DNA of 5,786 nt from Verrucomicrobiales bacterium (GTDB taxonomy: Bacteria > Verrucomicrobiota > Verrucomicrobiia > Verrucomicrobiales > DEV007): positions 1-5,786 of the forward strand of contig JALRFZ010000487.1 of NCBI GenBank assembly GCA_023253615.1, given 5' to 3'. Numbering within the stretch: the first letter of the stretch is position 1; each line of letters starts with the position of its first letter. Of this stretch, positions 5,739 to 5,786 are shown piece after piece. The position numbers and the translations under genes were made by a program. A model generated the notes under the pieces. That model searched no databases. It saw only the letters and a list, made by a program, of their open reading frames with translations, and was not told where the DNA came from.

Positions 5739-5786
5739 GGCAAAAGGACGGTAAAGTTCGGTGGAGCGCGGACTTTAGGGCAAGTT

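Noticed and set aside
1..5786. CRISPR array, tRNA, rRNA, insertion sequence or toxin-antitoxin pair.
   Set aside because: No regular long direct repeats with spacers, no tRNA cloverleaf, no rRNA signature, and no transposase or toxin-like gene could be seen.

Overview
The window looks like a GC-rich chromosomal segment from a member of the Verrucomicrobiota. The best lineage evidence is a 51-residue basic protein gene at the right end (5583-5738, minus). It resembles the 'small basic protein' family that I recall as restricted to Chlamydiae and Verrucomicrobia. Weak or absent Shine-Dalgarno sequences and intergenic repeats with a roughly 10-base period fit the same assignment. The genus cannot be read from the sequence.

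Layout. (1) 1-1564, plus: the 3' part of a large NRPS-like gene. It encodes the last motif of an adenylation domain, a carrier protein with its phosphopantetheine serine, and a C-terminal Rossmann domain resembling cyanobacterial long-chain acyl-ACP reductase. It ends in a strong hairpin at 1581-1609. (2) 1565-2504: about 940 bases without an intact gene. This stretch holds repeats, a probable coding remnant, a cluster of hairpins, a minus-strand element whose 3' end matches the FMN riboswitch consensus but which has no gene to control, and an AT-rich stretch. (3) 2505-4718, plus: a secreted 737-residue protein with an SGNH/GDSL-hydrolase-like N-terminal domain that lacks the catalytic serine, followed by beta-rich domains, the last perhaps CBM9-like. 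(4) 4712-5524, minus: an RluB/RsuA-family rRNA pseudouridine synthase that overlaps the previous gene tail to tail by 7 bases. (5) 5583-5738, minus: the small basic protein gene, separated from the pseudouridine synthase gene by an intrinsic terminator whose U-tract runs almost to the synthase start codon.

The genes do not form one pathway. The two minus-strand genes probably share a promoter to the right and are linked to ribosome function. Their relative output may be set by readthrough of the terminator between them. The two plus-strand genes are separated by the long intergenic region and are probably independent. The most unusual item is the adenylation-carrier-acyl-ACP-reductase-like fusion: by inference a carboxylic acid reductase-type enzyme that uses a different reductase fold from the usual short-chain dehydrogenase domain.
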